Below, piece after piece: positions 12,070 to 25,234 of a stretch of 64,000 nucleotides of DNA. The translations under genes and the position numbers were made by a program. Positions within the stretch are counted from its first letter, which is position 1. The number at the start of each line of letters is the position of its first letter. The notes under the pieces were generated by a model that was not told the DNA's origin, did no database searches, and worked only from the letters and a program-made list of their open reading frames with translations. Origin of the DNA: Druceiella hillmani (lineage: Eukaryota; Arthropoda; Insecta; Lepidoptera; Hepialidae); contig JAYKKI010000064.1 in NCBI GenBank assembly GCA_039881145.1, forward strand, positions 2,445,001-2,509,000, given 5' to 3'.

Positions 12070-14870
12070 TGCAGAATATATGAATGACTATAAACTGATT
12101 ATTGTGACATGATTAACCAATTTTCGGTGATATTAGGACAGATAATTAAGTTCACATGAGCTAATATGAGAGCAAAAAGCCAATATGTTATACGGTTAGA
12201 TAATTTAAACTATAACTTTAAATATCATTTTGTTATCAAAACTCATTTCAATTCCAGTTTGTGATTAGTTTCTTTTAGTTTGTATTCAGCATGGATTGTG
12301 ATTGCACCCAAGACCATAGACCTATCTATACTCTTCTATATACAGCACAATTTACACACAGTTGTTGTAGTGGTAATGTTACTGGACCTGATTCTGCAAT
12401 CTGTGATGATACAAAGCACAAAATAATTCTCATTTCATACTAGTACTCCAACAGATAATGTAAGTTTCATATTTGTTAAATATTGGGCCCAAAATATCCC
12501 AAGAGAAAAAATGCATTCCGTGACTAAGCCTGTGGAGAATTCACCAATTTCTTTTTAGCCATGCTTATTTGTACCATAATGCTTTATAATTTATTAGGTT
12601 GCCTGCCCTTCATGGGGGAAAAATACTACATTGGACATTTTAAACCTTTAAAATTTTGCACTCTGACTTACGACTAAAATGTATAATGAAAGATTTTCAT
12701 TAAAACATGTCCTGTAGTTTTTGCATGATCAGCAAAGAGACAGCCTTTTTACCATTTTATTTAGCAGGCAAGAAATTCTGTGCAAAATATTATTGCAATT
12801 TGATTAAAATGTGTACATGTAAGAATTGTTTGTATGTTGGAAACTTAGAGACGTAATTTTGTTACATGTAAGATAAGTGACAGCTGGTATTGTGAAGGTT
12901 TGAATAAGGAAATGTTCAGATCACCGTGTACCGTCCCATATAATCACTGAATATTGTCCAACATACTCTGTCCAATATATCTAGGCTGCCGTCAAATGTA
13001 ATGACAGAGTAGAAGATGACTTAGAATGCTTTTGCATATGTCCACCACCACCAATTTAGTGTACACCACTAAACATTTTTCTTTATATCCTAAGTCTCCT
13101 CGGTGGGTAAAAGTACACTCACGGTGCTATGCCATATTGATCGGTATTGTCCATTGTAAATTGATACCACCAATGTAAAGCTATAATAAAGCAATGCAGG
13201 GTGATGGTGAAATTAGATTTATCCAGCGAAATTAAAAAAAAAATCTTATACATATTTTTGATCGGTATATAGATCAAATGTGAAACCGTTTTCGAATACA
13301 AACAGTTTATATCTTAAAGGTTTGATAGAGAGACATTGATTTATCATTTTTTTTCCATTCATCAATTGATGTTTTTTGTTTTTTTTATAAATTTCCATTT
13401 AAAATACGTACAAACACTTGTCAAAATTATTATCATTATTTGGAAAGGATATTTATTGTTAAAATAAATTTAAGTTAATTGTTTTGTTAATAGGAATATT
13501 TCAAATAAAGAAATAAAATTATTATGTTATATTAAATTATTATGTTATATTAAATTTTGGATATTGATTATATCCATTTTACATCAATTTCAGTATACCT
13601 TAAGACTTCACTTTTCATTTAGTTCGCTTTGCCATCACTGCTGTGTATTATGAGCTACAATGGCCTTTGGTAAAATGGATGCAAAACTTAATATCAATAA
13701 AATTTTAATGAACATTAAAGAATGTACGATTTTTAGAATTAACTGTTGTTATATATTGTAATACTAATAATTTTAAGTATCGTCATGGAGACTACAATAA
13801 GTCAAATGAATACATGAACAATATCATTGTGCATAACTTAATCCTCACTCATATATGATGAAATTAATAGAGTAAAAAGTACTTATTTATACCTGCTTGT
13901 TATGTGTTCTGTGTGCACAATGCAACTGTCCACGAAAGTTCATGATCGGCCAAATCTTATTTTTATATTTCAGCTCATAAAAGATGAAATACAATTCATA
14001 CGGCCACTGGCTTTGCAAATTCTATTCAATTAAAATTTGGTCTATTTGAGTTTATTTTTATTTTGTATTAATTTTCATTACATAAATTTTAAAAATTTTT
14101 TCCATAATACTACGAGCTACGCTGTTATAGCTCGCTCAGTAGGACTATAGATTAAGTTTTGTTTAATCGTCTATGAAAAATTAATACGGTGCTTTCAAGC
14201 AAACTACTTTCCATCAAAATTTGTATGGAAATTTAGTTCTACTTTGCATATATTAAATTCTGCTAAATTTAATTTGGTATTCTAAATTATAAAATTTATT
14301 CTCTCTGTTGTCAATTATATTAAAAATATTTTTTGTTCACCTTTTACTATTTTAATAGACGCATTAATATGAAAGTATTTGAACTAGTTTTTCCCTTATT
14401 ACACAGGAAGTCACCTTTTCTAAATTTTTGTTGAAAATTTAGTTTTTTTGTTGTTGATAAAAAATTTATTCGAGTAAAGATATTAATGAAACTTGAAGTT
14501 ATATTTATTTAGTACCTCAAAAACTTATAAAACAAAGCAATGTGAGAGAAGTAAAACATTACAATGTCGTAATTTAATATTAACCCAACCTGATACAACA
14601 TGCTCCACATTTTTTAGCTAAATTATGATTATCAATTACCACCATAATTTAAGTTTTTGTTAATATCTAATAAGCTACTAACGTTTAAATGAAGTGAATC
14701 TTTCAATATTTCATCATTCTGATAAGAATTGCAAACTTCTACCCGATTATTAATGTCGGGTGATGATTGATGCCATTTATTAGACATAGCTGATTTCAGA
14801 TTGTATTTAATAATATTTTTACCACTTTTAGATCTGATAACACAGAACATACCTTTAGTTAGACTGCGAG
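12070..14870. other. AT-rich non-coding DNA
   Basis: No recognisable gene. The minus-strand frame 14632-14901 (89 codons, Asn/Lys/Ser-rich) matches nothing I know and ends within the inverted repeat listed next. A small direct repeat of about 18-20 bp occurs at 13518-13555. Confidence 0.5.
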
Positions 14871-14878
14871 TCAACAAA

Positions 14879-14970
14879 AATTTTAAACTATAATTATCCA
14901 CGATATAATTTCGACTAAGCTCAGTAAAGCTATGAAATGATGATATCGTGGATAATTACAGTTTAAAATT
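14879..14970. repeat. About 27-bp inverted repeat flanking a 37-bp core
   Basis: AATTTTAAACTATAATTATC...CACGATAT (about 14879-14906) is mirrored by ATATCGTG...TTTAAAATT (14943-14970) with one or two mismatches. It lies just outside the transposon that begins near 15096. Confidence 0.85.
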
Positions 14971-15095
14971 GCTTTTTATAGTTACTAAAACTATAAGGCT
15001 TGTATGTTCACTGTATTCACATTTTAGGGCAACAGAACATACCTCATGCAGTGGTGTGTAGTGCTTTATAAGCAATTACACATAGCTTGCCCTAA

Positions 15096-17847
15096 ATAGG
15101 TGGAGCGAAACGGGCCGTAAATTTTTTTTTTAAAGTTTTCAATTCCTGTGTAATTAAAAGGTGCCTTGATAGAAAATACCTTAAATTCCAAAATATGATC
15201 TTCCTAAGATAACATCTTCAGGTGACGCATAAGCGATAAAATTTTCAAAATTAGTGGAAATTCAAGGTTTGTAAAAAATACAATTCATTTAATTTCAGGC
15301 TTTATTTGAGTATTTTTAACGTAAATGGCAAAGGAAGCCTAGTCCACTAGAAAAAAAAATTGACTGCTTACTTCAGAATCTGAATTTTTTTCTTTTATAT
15401 TAAAATATTGTGATTTTGTCTCAAAAATTGTTAAAGATTTTCTTGAAAGAATCTTGGATTTGATGAATCCATCTCGAGCCTCTAGACCGCAAAATAGCAA
15501 CGATGCCTCTGTAACAAGTTTATCACACCATTCGACAGCCTGGGTGTGATAAGGATATTCAAAAATTTGCTTCAATCTGTCTTCATTTGATATTAACTGT
15601 TGTAATTCCGAAATACTAAAACGCTTTGTAAGCGGTGGCTCATAGATTTTTTCTTTGGTCCAATCTATTATATTACAGTAAACTGAAACTTCATATTGCA
15701 ACTGTGTTATGACAAACTGACGAACTTTGTCATTATTTTGCTCCCAAGCCTTTAAAATATGCGAAATAGCAAGTATATTGTATCTCTTGACGCGTGTCTT
15801 GCAGCATTGCTACTAGTAAATTTTCAGGATGTAAATAGAATGCGTTTCTCTGTATTGTCTTATATACGAAGTTTTTTAAATCCTGACAGAGATACAAATA
15901 TCTTCATATCATATGAATTATGTGAATCGGGCCACTTTCAATTGTGGATTTCGTTTTTATGTCAAACCATGTTGGCGCATAAACTTTTAATATAAAAGTA
16001 GACAAATCTTTCAGGATTTGCAATATATTATGAGTACCCACATATAAACGCAGCATTCTATTTGCACAAGTGAGCCATCTAGAGTGTGCTAATTTTCCAG
16101 GATCTCTATTGGCTAAGCTGGATGTAATACTGCCCTGAGATGTGGCAAAATACATTTCATATAAATATTTTTGATCAGTGCATAGGGACTCTTCGTCAAT
16201 GTTTGGCAATTCTGCGTGAATGGGTTCGAAATCAATTACTTCTTTCTTTAAACAGTTATTAAATAATTTACCGATTTTACCAGAAAATACTATTCGGTCC
16301 AGTAGTACCGTCCAACTGCATAAATAAGGGACGAAAAGGTAACTCATTTGCGTGTAATCATCAAACAAGCCATTGCAGCGCTTGATTCAAATGTCTCTCT
16401 AATAATGTTATCGCACCATTCTTGGGTCCTGTGTTAACTGCTGTGCCATCACATCTAATTGCCATGAAAGAAATATATTCGTATTTATGTAATGAATTTT
16501 CCTGAAGTTACTACAATATGTCCAAGATACTCTGATCCTGGTTCAGTGATTAGGGAGATATGCACCTCAGTTACAGTAAAGCGATGTTGTTGGTTTGCTG
16601 TCTGTTCTTTGGTTCTGGCGCCCGTCGAAATAAAGTGAGGAGACAGAAATTTTATCTTCGGGAAATTGCTGCAAATTTTTGAGGACTTTTTTACGCCCAC
16701 ACCATAATTTGCTTCGATCAATGACTTTCGAAGGATCCATTCTAGTAATAACATTTAAATCTGATAATGCTGTGTTTACAATAATTATTGCTGATCTATC
16801 TGAAACCCCAATTCTATCGCAAGCGATTGCTAAATTTAGTAAAATTGTACGAATTTGCTTTTGTGAAACCTCAGACATATAACAGATAACAGAATTGATT
16901 GTGGTATACAAAATTGGGGATCATCCTGAGGGCGAGGAATCACTGGCAGAACTTTTGGAGTCGCGAGAGATCTTCTAAAGTATTGATGGCTTTAGACGTA
17001 CTTGGAGTTTCATTAAGTTTTTTCACACGTTCTTCATACTTTATTTTTTTCAACAAACTTCTATAATTTTTAGAAGTTGCCAGTTTATTCAGTCCTCCAA
17101 TATACATTTGGCGCTTGTTTCGCCAATCTTCCAAAAATTCAACTTCTTACCTCGACATTTACAAGTTTCTCTTGAAATGCATTTACAAACAGCAATATCA
17201 AACAATTCTTTTGCAGCATGGAGCAATACTTGTTTTTTCAAATCATTTCATATTTTTTATACTTTTATATTTGCCATAATATTGTATTACACGAAAAACA
17301 ACTTGTTGGTAACTTACAATTGGAATACGTGATTTTTCCCACAGATTCTCGATGTCACAAGCTATAATTTCACAGATTTCTATTATGGAAAAGTCTTTGT
17401 CATTGTAAAGATCGTGTAAATTGTTCCGCGTCAACAAATAATATTTTAAAACATCTAAATAAGTCGGGAACATATTTTCTTTCAATTGTTGTGGTTCATC
17501 AGCTAACTAACAACGTAGATCTTTTCTTGTTTTAGGCATATTTTGTCTCGAACTTGGTTGAAACAAAACTGAATGAAATCGTTGAAGACGTCAAATTTAC
17601 TTATCAAACTTTATTTATTTAAATAAAAAACAGTAGTTAAGTTAATAAAAAGGCATAATAACCCCAGTCATATGTGAACTTAAGTAATGTAAAAAATCTA
17701 TTTTTGGAGATAAACAAGTGATGTGCGCCACCTCTAAACTATGTCCTAGGGAATTAATATTTTGCTTAGTTGTTACTTATTAGTAGTGTCATCAATTAAT
17801 TATAAAGGAACCATAAAATTAAATTTTTGGTTTTTTCGCTCCACACT
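15096..17847 (-). mobile_element. DNA transposon with short TIRs carrying an uncharacterised transposase-like gene
   Basis: Candidate ends are TAGGTGGAGCGAAA on the left (GTGGAGCGAAA at 15100-15110) and its inverted match TTTCGCTCCACACTA on the right (TTTCGCTCCAC at 17834-17844). The shared core is 11 of 11 bases. CTAAA (up to CTAAATA) sits immediately outside both ends (about 15092-15098 and 17848-17854) and is a possible target-site duplication of 5-7 bp. The single gene inside runs on the minus strand from 17539 to about 15339. I did not recognise a superfamily from the TIR or the duplication length. Confidence 0.6.
15339..17539 (-). pseudogene. Broken gene of an uncharacterised insect transposase-like family
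   Basis: Starts at ATG 17539-17537 with MPKTRKDLRC, then an in-frame TAG, then LADEPQQLKENMFPTYLDVL. I know this opening from a family common in insect genomes, usually annotated only as uncharacterised proteins of about 700 residues. Later blocks in order are a Cys-containing segment near 17200; the helical 'ACDRIGVSDRSAIIIV' block (16800-16850); EPGSEYLGHI (about 16520); AIRCDGTAVNTGPKNG (about 16440), where CDGT resembles the first Asp of an RNase H-like fold; LDGTTGPN; SRWLTCANRMLRLYV (16035-16080); VYAPTWFDIK; and a C-terminal HTQAVEWCDKLVTEAS (15490-15545). At least five frameshifts or stops interrupt it. The predicted role is the element's own transposase, inferred from the TIRs around it. 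Confidence 0.7.
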
Positions 17848-20800
17848 ACTAAATATGTGACATACATACGAGTATGTTACAGATTTATGAATATTTAAAT
17901 ATTTTTAATTGGTGGTATTTAAGCAAATTTCGAAATTTAATACAGTTCAGAGATCTAAATCTAATGTCCATGCAATTTGAAATCAAATGTACCAACTTCA
18001 TTGTACTTAATAGTCTTATGAAATTGGAAATTTATGATTATGGTCTTTTTTTCTTATGCAAAGGAGAATCTAAGTCTATATACTTAAATTTTTCCTATTA
18101 GTTGGTTGAATATTTATTTGTCTGCATTATAATATGAAAATTAATGTGTTAATTCTGTAACTGTTTAGGTAAAATAAAAAAAGAAACATAATTCTAGATA
18201 AAAATATGTAATATCAGATATACTGTTCAAAGTCATCAAGATCAAGGAAATATTAAATAAAGAAGTATTGTCATTTTTGCATAAAAATTGGCCAATTCAC
18301 TATGATTTTAATATAAATAATCAGTTGAAACAAAGAGAATGACTAATGGAAATGAAGTCATAAATTTAAAATTCACAATGGATATGAAATTACGATTTTA
18401 AAATATGCCTTATGACCTACATAGCACATGTTTGGAGAATGGGTGACAACAACATTCTTAGGAAAGTATTTTTAGCGATATTAAATGGTTAAATGAAATG
18501 AAGTAGACCCAGTCTACTTAAGATTGCACCAAAATCAGATTGCTATCATCGAAAGGCACTGAAGACTAAGGATCCAACATGTGCCATCTTTAAAAAACAT
18601 TTACTGGATAGCTAAGGGCTTTTCTATGCCGATACCAAATATAACAATGTTAAGACACAAATATTTTCTATTTGGTTTAAATGTGAATTTTTATTTAGTC
18701 TTGAAAGTGAATAAATCTTCAGTATTTCTTCTACCACTGCTTATGTATTAAGATATAAATTTAATAAAGACTTAGCAATTAATGTCTTTGGAATATTCTT
18801 GAATTGTTTTGAATCTCTATAGAATATTAGATTGCTCCTATTACTATTTTGCGAGTTAGAATTGTGCTCTTTAAAATAATTTCTTTGAATTTGCAGACAT
18901 TACTAATTTCCTAGAGAACAGTCACCAAACCAATTCCAAAGATTCAAAGCATACCTTCACCATCACAATGATCGAATGTTTGAGTGAGGCATTTCTCATG
19001 TAAAAGTAATTTTTTCTTGAACAAATAACTTGGTCTTTTTAAATCTAAATTTGGATTCATTGGAGCATAAATCTCAATCAATCTGCTATTAAAGTGTCAT
19101 AAAGGATATTTTGATAGTGACAATACAAAAGAAAGACAATAAAAATATAAATTTTCTGACTTTTTCATTTCACGGGGTGTGTTTATTTTTACAATGCTGA
19201 TGTGGCGACACTTTGCATTACAATCACTGTATCAGTGGCATTCAATTGATTAGTCAACTAAGAATTTTGTCAGCACTTTTAACAATTTTTGAAAAAATTG
19301 CAATTGAAAAAAATTATTTTAATCACGAGTAAAATATAGTATTCGTCAGTTGTTAGTTTCTATTTTGATAAACATTTTGACTGAAATATTTTTTATGTTT
19401 CATAGGCAGATATATTTCTATTGGAGTGAAATGTAAGTACTAAGAGAAAAGCATCTATATAATTTTAATTGCATTTTTTTTTAAACTGTGGAATTTTAAA
19501 TAATTATCATCATGCCAATAATTATCTTCATTTACAAATTTTAACTAAAAACAATCATAATCCCTTAACATATGATTGATTAGAAATTTTGTAAATATGG
19601 AAATTTCAATCGAAATGTTTAATTAGGAGTAAAAACTAAAATTAAAACTAAATCAAAATTTAGTTATTGGCGTGTCTGACACTAATTAAATCATCTGTCG
19701 TTAGTTATGATAAGGCCTGTTAGATTACATTTTTAATCAGCGATTAAACAATTTTGTCCAACACTAATTGCAGTAAATGATACATTTTATATTTGCACTC
19801 ATATAGAAAGTTTATGATCATTTCCACTAGTATTAAGTGGACAAAAAAGCTAGGATAAATTTACAAAGTTTAAATAACTAAGAAAATCCAGGCCATTAAT
19901 CATACAATTTAATATTTCAATGACTTACATGCTATAAACGATCTGAAAATGTTATAATTGTATTGAATGTACATAGACCGAGTTGCTTTAATTGGATTTA
20001 GAAATACTTAATGGGTTTAACTAATGGTATATCGACATTTGCACACAATTTTCAAATGCGAGTGCAATGTTTTAATGCGTTTAGTTTATGCTCTTATATT
20101 AGACACAAATAGTTCATTTAGTGTAAATGTTGTGAGAACTGGAGTAACCCGCAATTCCTTCCTTTGTTCCCATCCTGCCTCCACATGCTCTTACATTTTG
20201 CTACTATCCACCATCCGTATGGAGGAGACTTTGTTTAATTTTCTACATAATATTTGTTGTTATATCTTCGGAGTAATTTGAAGTATTCTGATGAAATTAA
20301 AACTAATCTAGTTCCAGGGTTTCTATCTGTAACTATGTATAATAACTTCAGTAGTTATTGAATTAAATTCATTCGTTCAGACAGACTGAGAGACAAACAA
20401 AACTCCTTTTAACATATGATTTGGGGTGGTACAAATATGTAAACAGACAAAGTTTTTAAAAGCAGAAAATTTGATAATCACAGACATACACTCCAATTAC
20501 ATCAATGCCAAAGAATAGTAAATTGTGAATATATTTCGCAAAATTTGTTTGTGTTCTTTGAGTTTTGCTTACAATTCAAGTAATCAGAGAAAACATAATA
20601 ATGGTCCACTACCATTTAGAAAAAAACTTGCATACAAATGTAATTAATACTACTAGCATCACTCATGTTGATAATATTAGAACATCAGTTATGATTTCTA
20701 ATTCAAACTTTAAACTATAAAATTTAATTTACTTTCTACTTCAAAAGAATTACAAGAGCCCAGAATAACTTTACCAAACAATTTTGCATTAAACATATAA

Positions 20801-21672
20801 ATAAACGAGCAACTAATATAAGGCCACTAAAATTCATTATTCTAAATTAACTCAGTAACAATTGTGAAAGAAATTTGTGTGAAAGAACATATAATAAGCT
20901 TGATTAAGACTGTAGAAAATATTAACTTCTGAAAATGAATTCAATTGCTTTGTCCAACTTATTAAATTCCAGCCAGAAAAACGTTGTATCTCTGTTTATG
21001 GTCAGCTATTCAAAATGCACTAAAAAAACCAATTGAAACGTATTTCAAGTCAGATACCTAATGCAGGCTCTGATTAACATGAAAGTCTGTTATTGCTTTA
21101 AGGGAAGTTTACTGTAAAGTTAAGAATTTAATCATCCCAGAAAATCTAATTATATCAAGTGCAAATCTAACTACATAAAGTAACAAATTTAAGCATCATG
21201 CGTTTGGGGTAATTCCGCAAGTGTTGTGAAACGCGCCGCAGTTAATTTATATTGGACCGTTGGTGTGTACATAAATTATGAAGGCACTTTCCTTAAATAG
21301 ATCAAAGAACAGAATATTCACGTTTCACCAGACTGGCATACGATGCTTGCCGTCAATGTGACTGGATTCTCATAGTCGCATTAGTGTACAAAACTCTTGG
21401 TGAATGTTTATGTAGACGTTCATCCGGAAGATTAAAAGAGTAAAAGTGGCACTTCTAGATTGAGTTTCAGTTTAACTGTTGCGATCTTAACCTCTATTTC
21501 CTCTCGTCGAAATAAATGGTGATGAGTCTGAATATAAAAAATATGTTGCAAAAATTTAGAGCAGTGCATGAGGGGAGAGGGAGACTACGTGTCGACACAC
21601 AAACTTTGCCCAGACGTAAGAAAGGTGAATTCAATTTGGTCTGAAATTAAAATTATTCCTTGCAGAAATTTT

Positions 21673-21710
21673 ACGTGTGGAAAGAAGGAAATTCCCTTTT
21701 TTCCACACGT
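21673..21710. repeat. Compact 18-bp hairpin
   Basis: ACGTGTGGAAAGAAGGAA pairs with TTCCCTTTTTTCCACACGT, with mismatches only in the purine run, giving a nearly loop-free hairpin. Confidence 0.8.
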
Positions 21711-21844
21711 TCGTTAATAAAGACAATATTTTAAAAATTGGACATATAACTTTCTATCATTTACATGTCCAGTATATGAGAAGATGTAATCGTAGATAGA
21801 AATTACTTAATACCTTTTTCCCATTCAAATCAATGAGAGTTAAA

Positions 21845-22240
21845 TAAGTGTGCAACTTTTGTTTACACATTTACAAAAGGCTTTTATATTTCTTCAATGC
21901 CAGTACTATTGTTCGATTATCTTTGGACATAACGGTATCTTAGATCACACATCAGTCTATAAATATTTTTTCTAATTTGAAATGATTAATAATCACTTAA
22001 CTCTAGTGGCCGTGTCTGTGGTATGATAGAATTTATAGAATCTCTATTGACATCCATCCGCATCAATGAAGAATTGTGTAAGTTGGCAACTTTCCCATAC
22101 ACATTTATTAAAGACGTTTATGTTCCTTTCATGTTTCTTCAATGTTGGTACTCTTTTTCGTTTATAATATTTACAGATACTGTTATCTTAGATTACAGAT
22201 CGTTCTGTTAATATTTCCTATAATTTTAAGTGATTAACAA
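21845..22240. repeat. Diverged direct repeat of about 150 bp
   Basis: The block starting CAACTTTTGTTTACACATTT (21855) and running through 'tttcttcaatg', 'gttatcttaga' and 'aagtgattaa' is repeated from about 22087 with the same order of words and many substitutions. It is probably two copies of an interspersed repeat or an old local duplication. Confidence 0.6.
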
Positions 22241-22707
22241 TCTCTTTTGGGATGGAGATATACTGCAAATGGATGCCGCCACAATCTTGGTTTAGAGTTA
22301 ATTAGTCCCCATTGAATTTATTACAATTCCAAAGATGTGAGCAATCTTCAAAGAAGATGAGTTAAAATATTACGTCATCATTTATTGGAAAAAATTTGTA
22401 ATTACAGGAAGCATTCTCACGTGTAATCTCTATTTAATTTATTGCCCCCCGTTTGTATTAATATTTATACTCTTATTGGTCACTATAAATCTGTCCTCCA
22501 TCAATTATGTTTACAGAACTTTTAATTATGTTAAACAAATAAATAGTGTAATTTTTGGCATGTGTAGGTGAGTGATAATAACTTCTAAAGCAATATTTAA
22601 AAATTCTAAGTTAAAATTATAAAGCTACATAAAAGAGAAGTAAGTAAAAAAACATTGTTACGCAAAATTTTATTTTAGTTGTATAACTTGATTTTTTTAA
22701 AAAACTT

Positions 22708-23047
22708 TATTTATTGAAGTAAAACTTCTTTACGCACGCTTGACTTGGGGAGTAAGCTGGTGAATGCGTGACAAGAGCGTTACGAAAAGTGTGATCGGGC
22801 GAGGCGAACGGAAGTTGAGAGGGAGATATAAGTTAGTGAAGACAAAAGAGTTACGTTTTGTATATTACTGTAGGGACAAGAGAGAGAGGTGCCAGCACAC
22901 ATTTTCTTTCTCTCTTCCTCTCATAGCCAGTTATGTTTCGTATATATAAGACACAGTGCAAGCCTATTGTCTGTATCACACTGTAGGAGCAAGAGAGAGC
23001 AGTGTGCGTGCACATTTTTTTTCTCTCTTCCTCTCATAGACAGTGCA

Positions 23048-23117
<70 letters not shown>

Positions 23118-23310
23118 TACACGAGTTTGCTAGCGTTACGCGAACGGTGATTTTTTAAATATTTTGTAATTTCATTTTGTTCTTGAACAATTTTATAAAT
23201 TATTATTTTGTTCAATACATTAAATATTCTAAGTTTAAAGTGAATAAAATTGTAAATTCATTTTAAAGTTCATATTTTGTGAATTTGAAGTTTTACTTCA
23301 GTCGTGTGAT
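22708..23310. repeat. Possible MITE with inverted ends and internal direct repeat
   Basis: A GC-richer block bounded by TGAAGTAAAACTTC (22715-22728) and the inverted GAAGTTTTACTTCA (about 23287-23300). Inside, a roughly 70-bp segment beginning CTGTAGGGACAAGAGAGAG (22870) and ending in CTCTTCCTCTCATAG recurs at 22981-23040. The second copy runs into a (TA)n tract. The outer motif is itself palindromic, so the TIR interpretation is weak. I see no coding capacity. Confidence 0.5.
23049..23119. repeat. (TA)n microsatellite
   Basis: About 70 bases of TA dinucleotide with one slip near the end. Confidence 0.97.
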
Positions 23311-23319
23311 GTAAAGCAC

Positions 23320-24230
23320 ACACGTTTTTAATTTATCTTGCTTTCAATTTTAAAATTCTGTGCTTTTTTATGAATCAACATGATTTTTTATAAATCATAA
23401 AATATTTCAAAAAATTTATGATAGTGCAATTTGTAACCAAACTTCAGAACAAGTATCAACATGGTACAACTAGCCGTGTGACATGTCACAATTTGAATTT
23501 GTGTGGTCAAACTTTGTAAACTGACTGTGAACATGCCATATAATTTCCATTTAGTTATTTTTCTTGTTTCCAAAATAAGACATTCTAAAAGAAATTTCAA
23601 GTATTTCCTTCAGGCTGTTACTGACAGAAGTAAAGAAAGTTAGGAAGGTTTCTTAGTGAGTTGCAATTATTGGCAAAAGAACATACGCTCTTTTTGGCAA
23701 ATAAATAAAATAGAGTTGGTTTTCCAAATTCATTAAAAAGGAATTCAACACTTGAATTGCAATATGTAAGATAAGTAAAATTTTAAACAGAGCAATCATG
23801 GAATATTATTTAAAAAATATCAAGTGTTTTTCCAAATGATACAGGGATATTATCATAAATATAATCAAAATAGTTTCTCAGGACCTCAAAACTTCGAGAT
23901 TCGATAAAAGCTTGATTTTCAAAAATCGGACTGAAATCAATAGCTTTCCAATTTTTGAAAATTTTCAACTTTCATAGCGGAATGTTAAAGATTATTCATA
24001 AATTTTAATTACACTCTTATCGGGAAACCATGTTTTATTAAAAATAGCATAATAAGGCATTGCCAACATTTATAAATTTACACATTTGGAACAGAACATA
24101 TCTATTTACTTTCATATTACTAGAGGAACGGAACGCAACTTTAAATAGTCTTAGCATTGTACATCGGAAATTTGTTTATTTACTTTAATGTATCTAACTT
24201 ATACATATGGTGGACATATTGCTATGAGAG
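23320..24230. other. AT-rich non-coding DNA
   Basis: Nothing recognisable on either strand. Confidence 0.5.
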
Positions 24231-24234
24231 CAAT

Positions 24235-24370
24235 CTCTTACAGCCAACCGTAACACCAGTCCAACCCTGTATGACAAGCAGTCAGGAATCGAACCCGGGC
24301 CCCATTGTGCGCCGCGTCGTCAAAGGCTGTATGTCTTGTGATCAATCCAACACACCACAGCGACAAAAAA
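24235..24370 (-). mobile_element. tRNA-derived SINE remnant
   Basis: On the minus strand GGTTCGATTCC (24295-24285) is an exact RNA polymerase III B-box. About 50 bases upstream, GGTGTGTTGG (near 24350) can serve as an A-box. The block is far richer in GC than its surroundings. The A-to-B spacing and the lack of a cloverleaf acceptor stem argue for a tRNA-derived SINE rather than a working tRNA gene. The tail was not identified. Confidence 0.6.
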
Positions 24371-25234
24371 TTCCTTGATTTTAAAGGCGTGTGTTCTCAC
24401 ACTCCCAGCATCATATTCCATTGTTTATTCACGTCGACACGCTAGATATTGCAAGTTTGTAATATTACATATTTTTGTGACTTACTGATGTCGTTCAGAG
24501 TTGTTGATGTTGCATAGTTGGTTTTAATTCTTGTTACATATTAAGTACATAGAAAACCTAATCGTCCATTACAATATAAAAGGTAAGGTACATTTTATTT
24601 TAATTGACTTCCGAAACAAAGTTATAAATTTGAATCCTTTGTATGTAATAATTACTTAAATGAATATATTTTTAATTATATTCAACCATATAAACACAAA
24701 TCTGGTTCCAAAAAACGGAAAAATAAAAGAAAGATTGAATTACAAACAGCTGCTTCGAAACCAAAGCAGTTCAGGCTTTCTTTCACGTCTACATCTCAAG
24801 AAATTGAAGATCCTCAAGATCAGGAAGCACAACCAAGTTAATAAATAGATTTTAATAAAGTTGCTTTGCTCTAATTTAACTAGTCTAATTTATTGTTTGC
24901 TAGCAAAGGTTTTACTTATGGTTTCACTATTTGATTCCTTTTTATTTTCAAAATTAAAGTCTATGGAATCTGTTTTAGATCAAAGTTACGTCTATCTAAG
25001 AGTAAACTATTCGGGAATTGGAATTTTTGTTATATTCTATTTTGCAAAAAAAACGGGCACTTATAGGAATAAACCACATCAGAGTTATTTTATTATTATT
25101 TGATGCATTTTATATGGCGATATGATGAGAATATTGTTATTGATTATTGAGATATCGTTTTTACCTAATTCAGTGATTAAAAATGCGAATAAATAAAAAA
25201 AATGATGTAAAGTCCATAGACAAGCGTTTTCATA

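Larger units (their letters stand above)
17860..22700. other. AT-rich non-coding DNA
   Basis: No reading frame with a known motif. The longest open frames (17874-18101 and 20024-20281) look like chance. The stretch 21180-21620 is slightly richer in GC but contains no frame I recognise. Two small repeats inside are listed separately. Confidence 0.5.

Noticed and set aside
22976..23215. 79-codon minus-strand frame with a Tyr-Ile run
   Set aside because: It spans the TA microsatellite and the repeat block. The apparent frame is a by-product of the dinucleotide.
24285..24295. Functional tRNA gene on the minus strand
   Set aside because: A perfect B-box is present, but no acceptor stem or cloverleaf can be drawn with normal spacing. 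A SINE is more likely.
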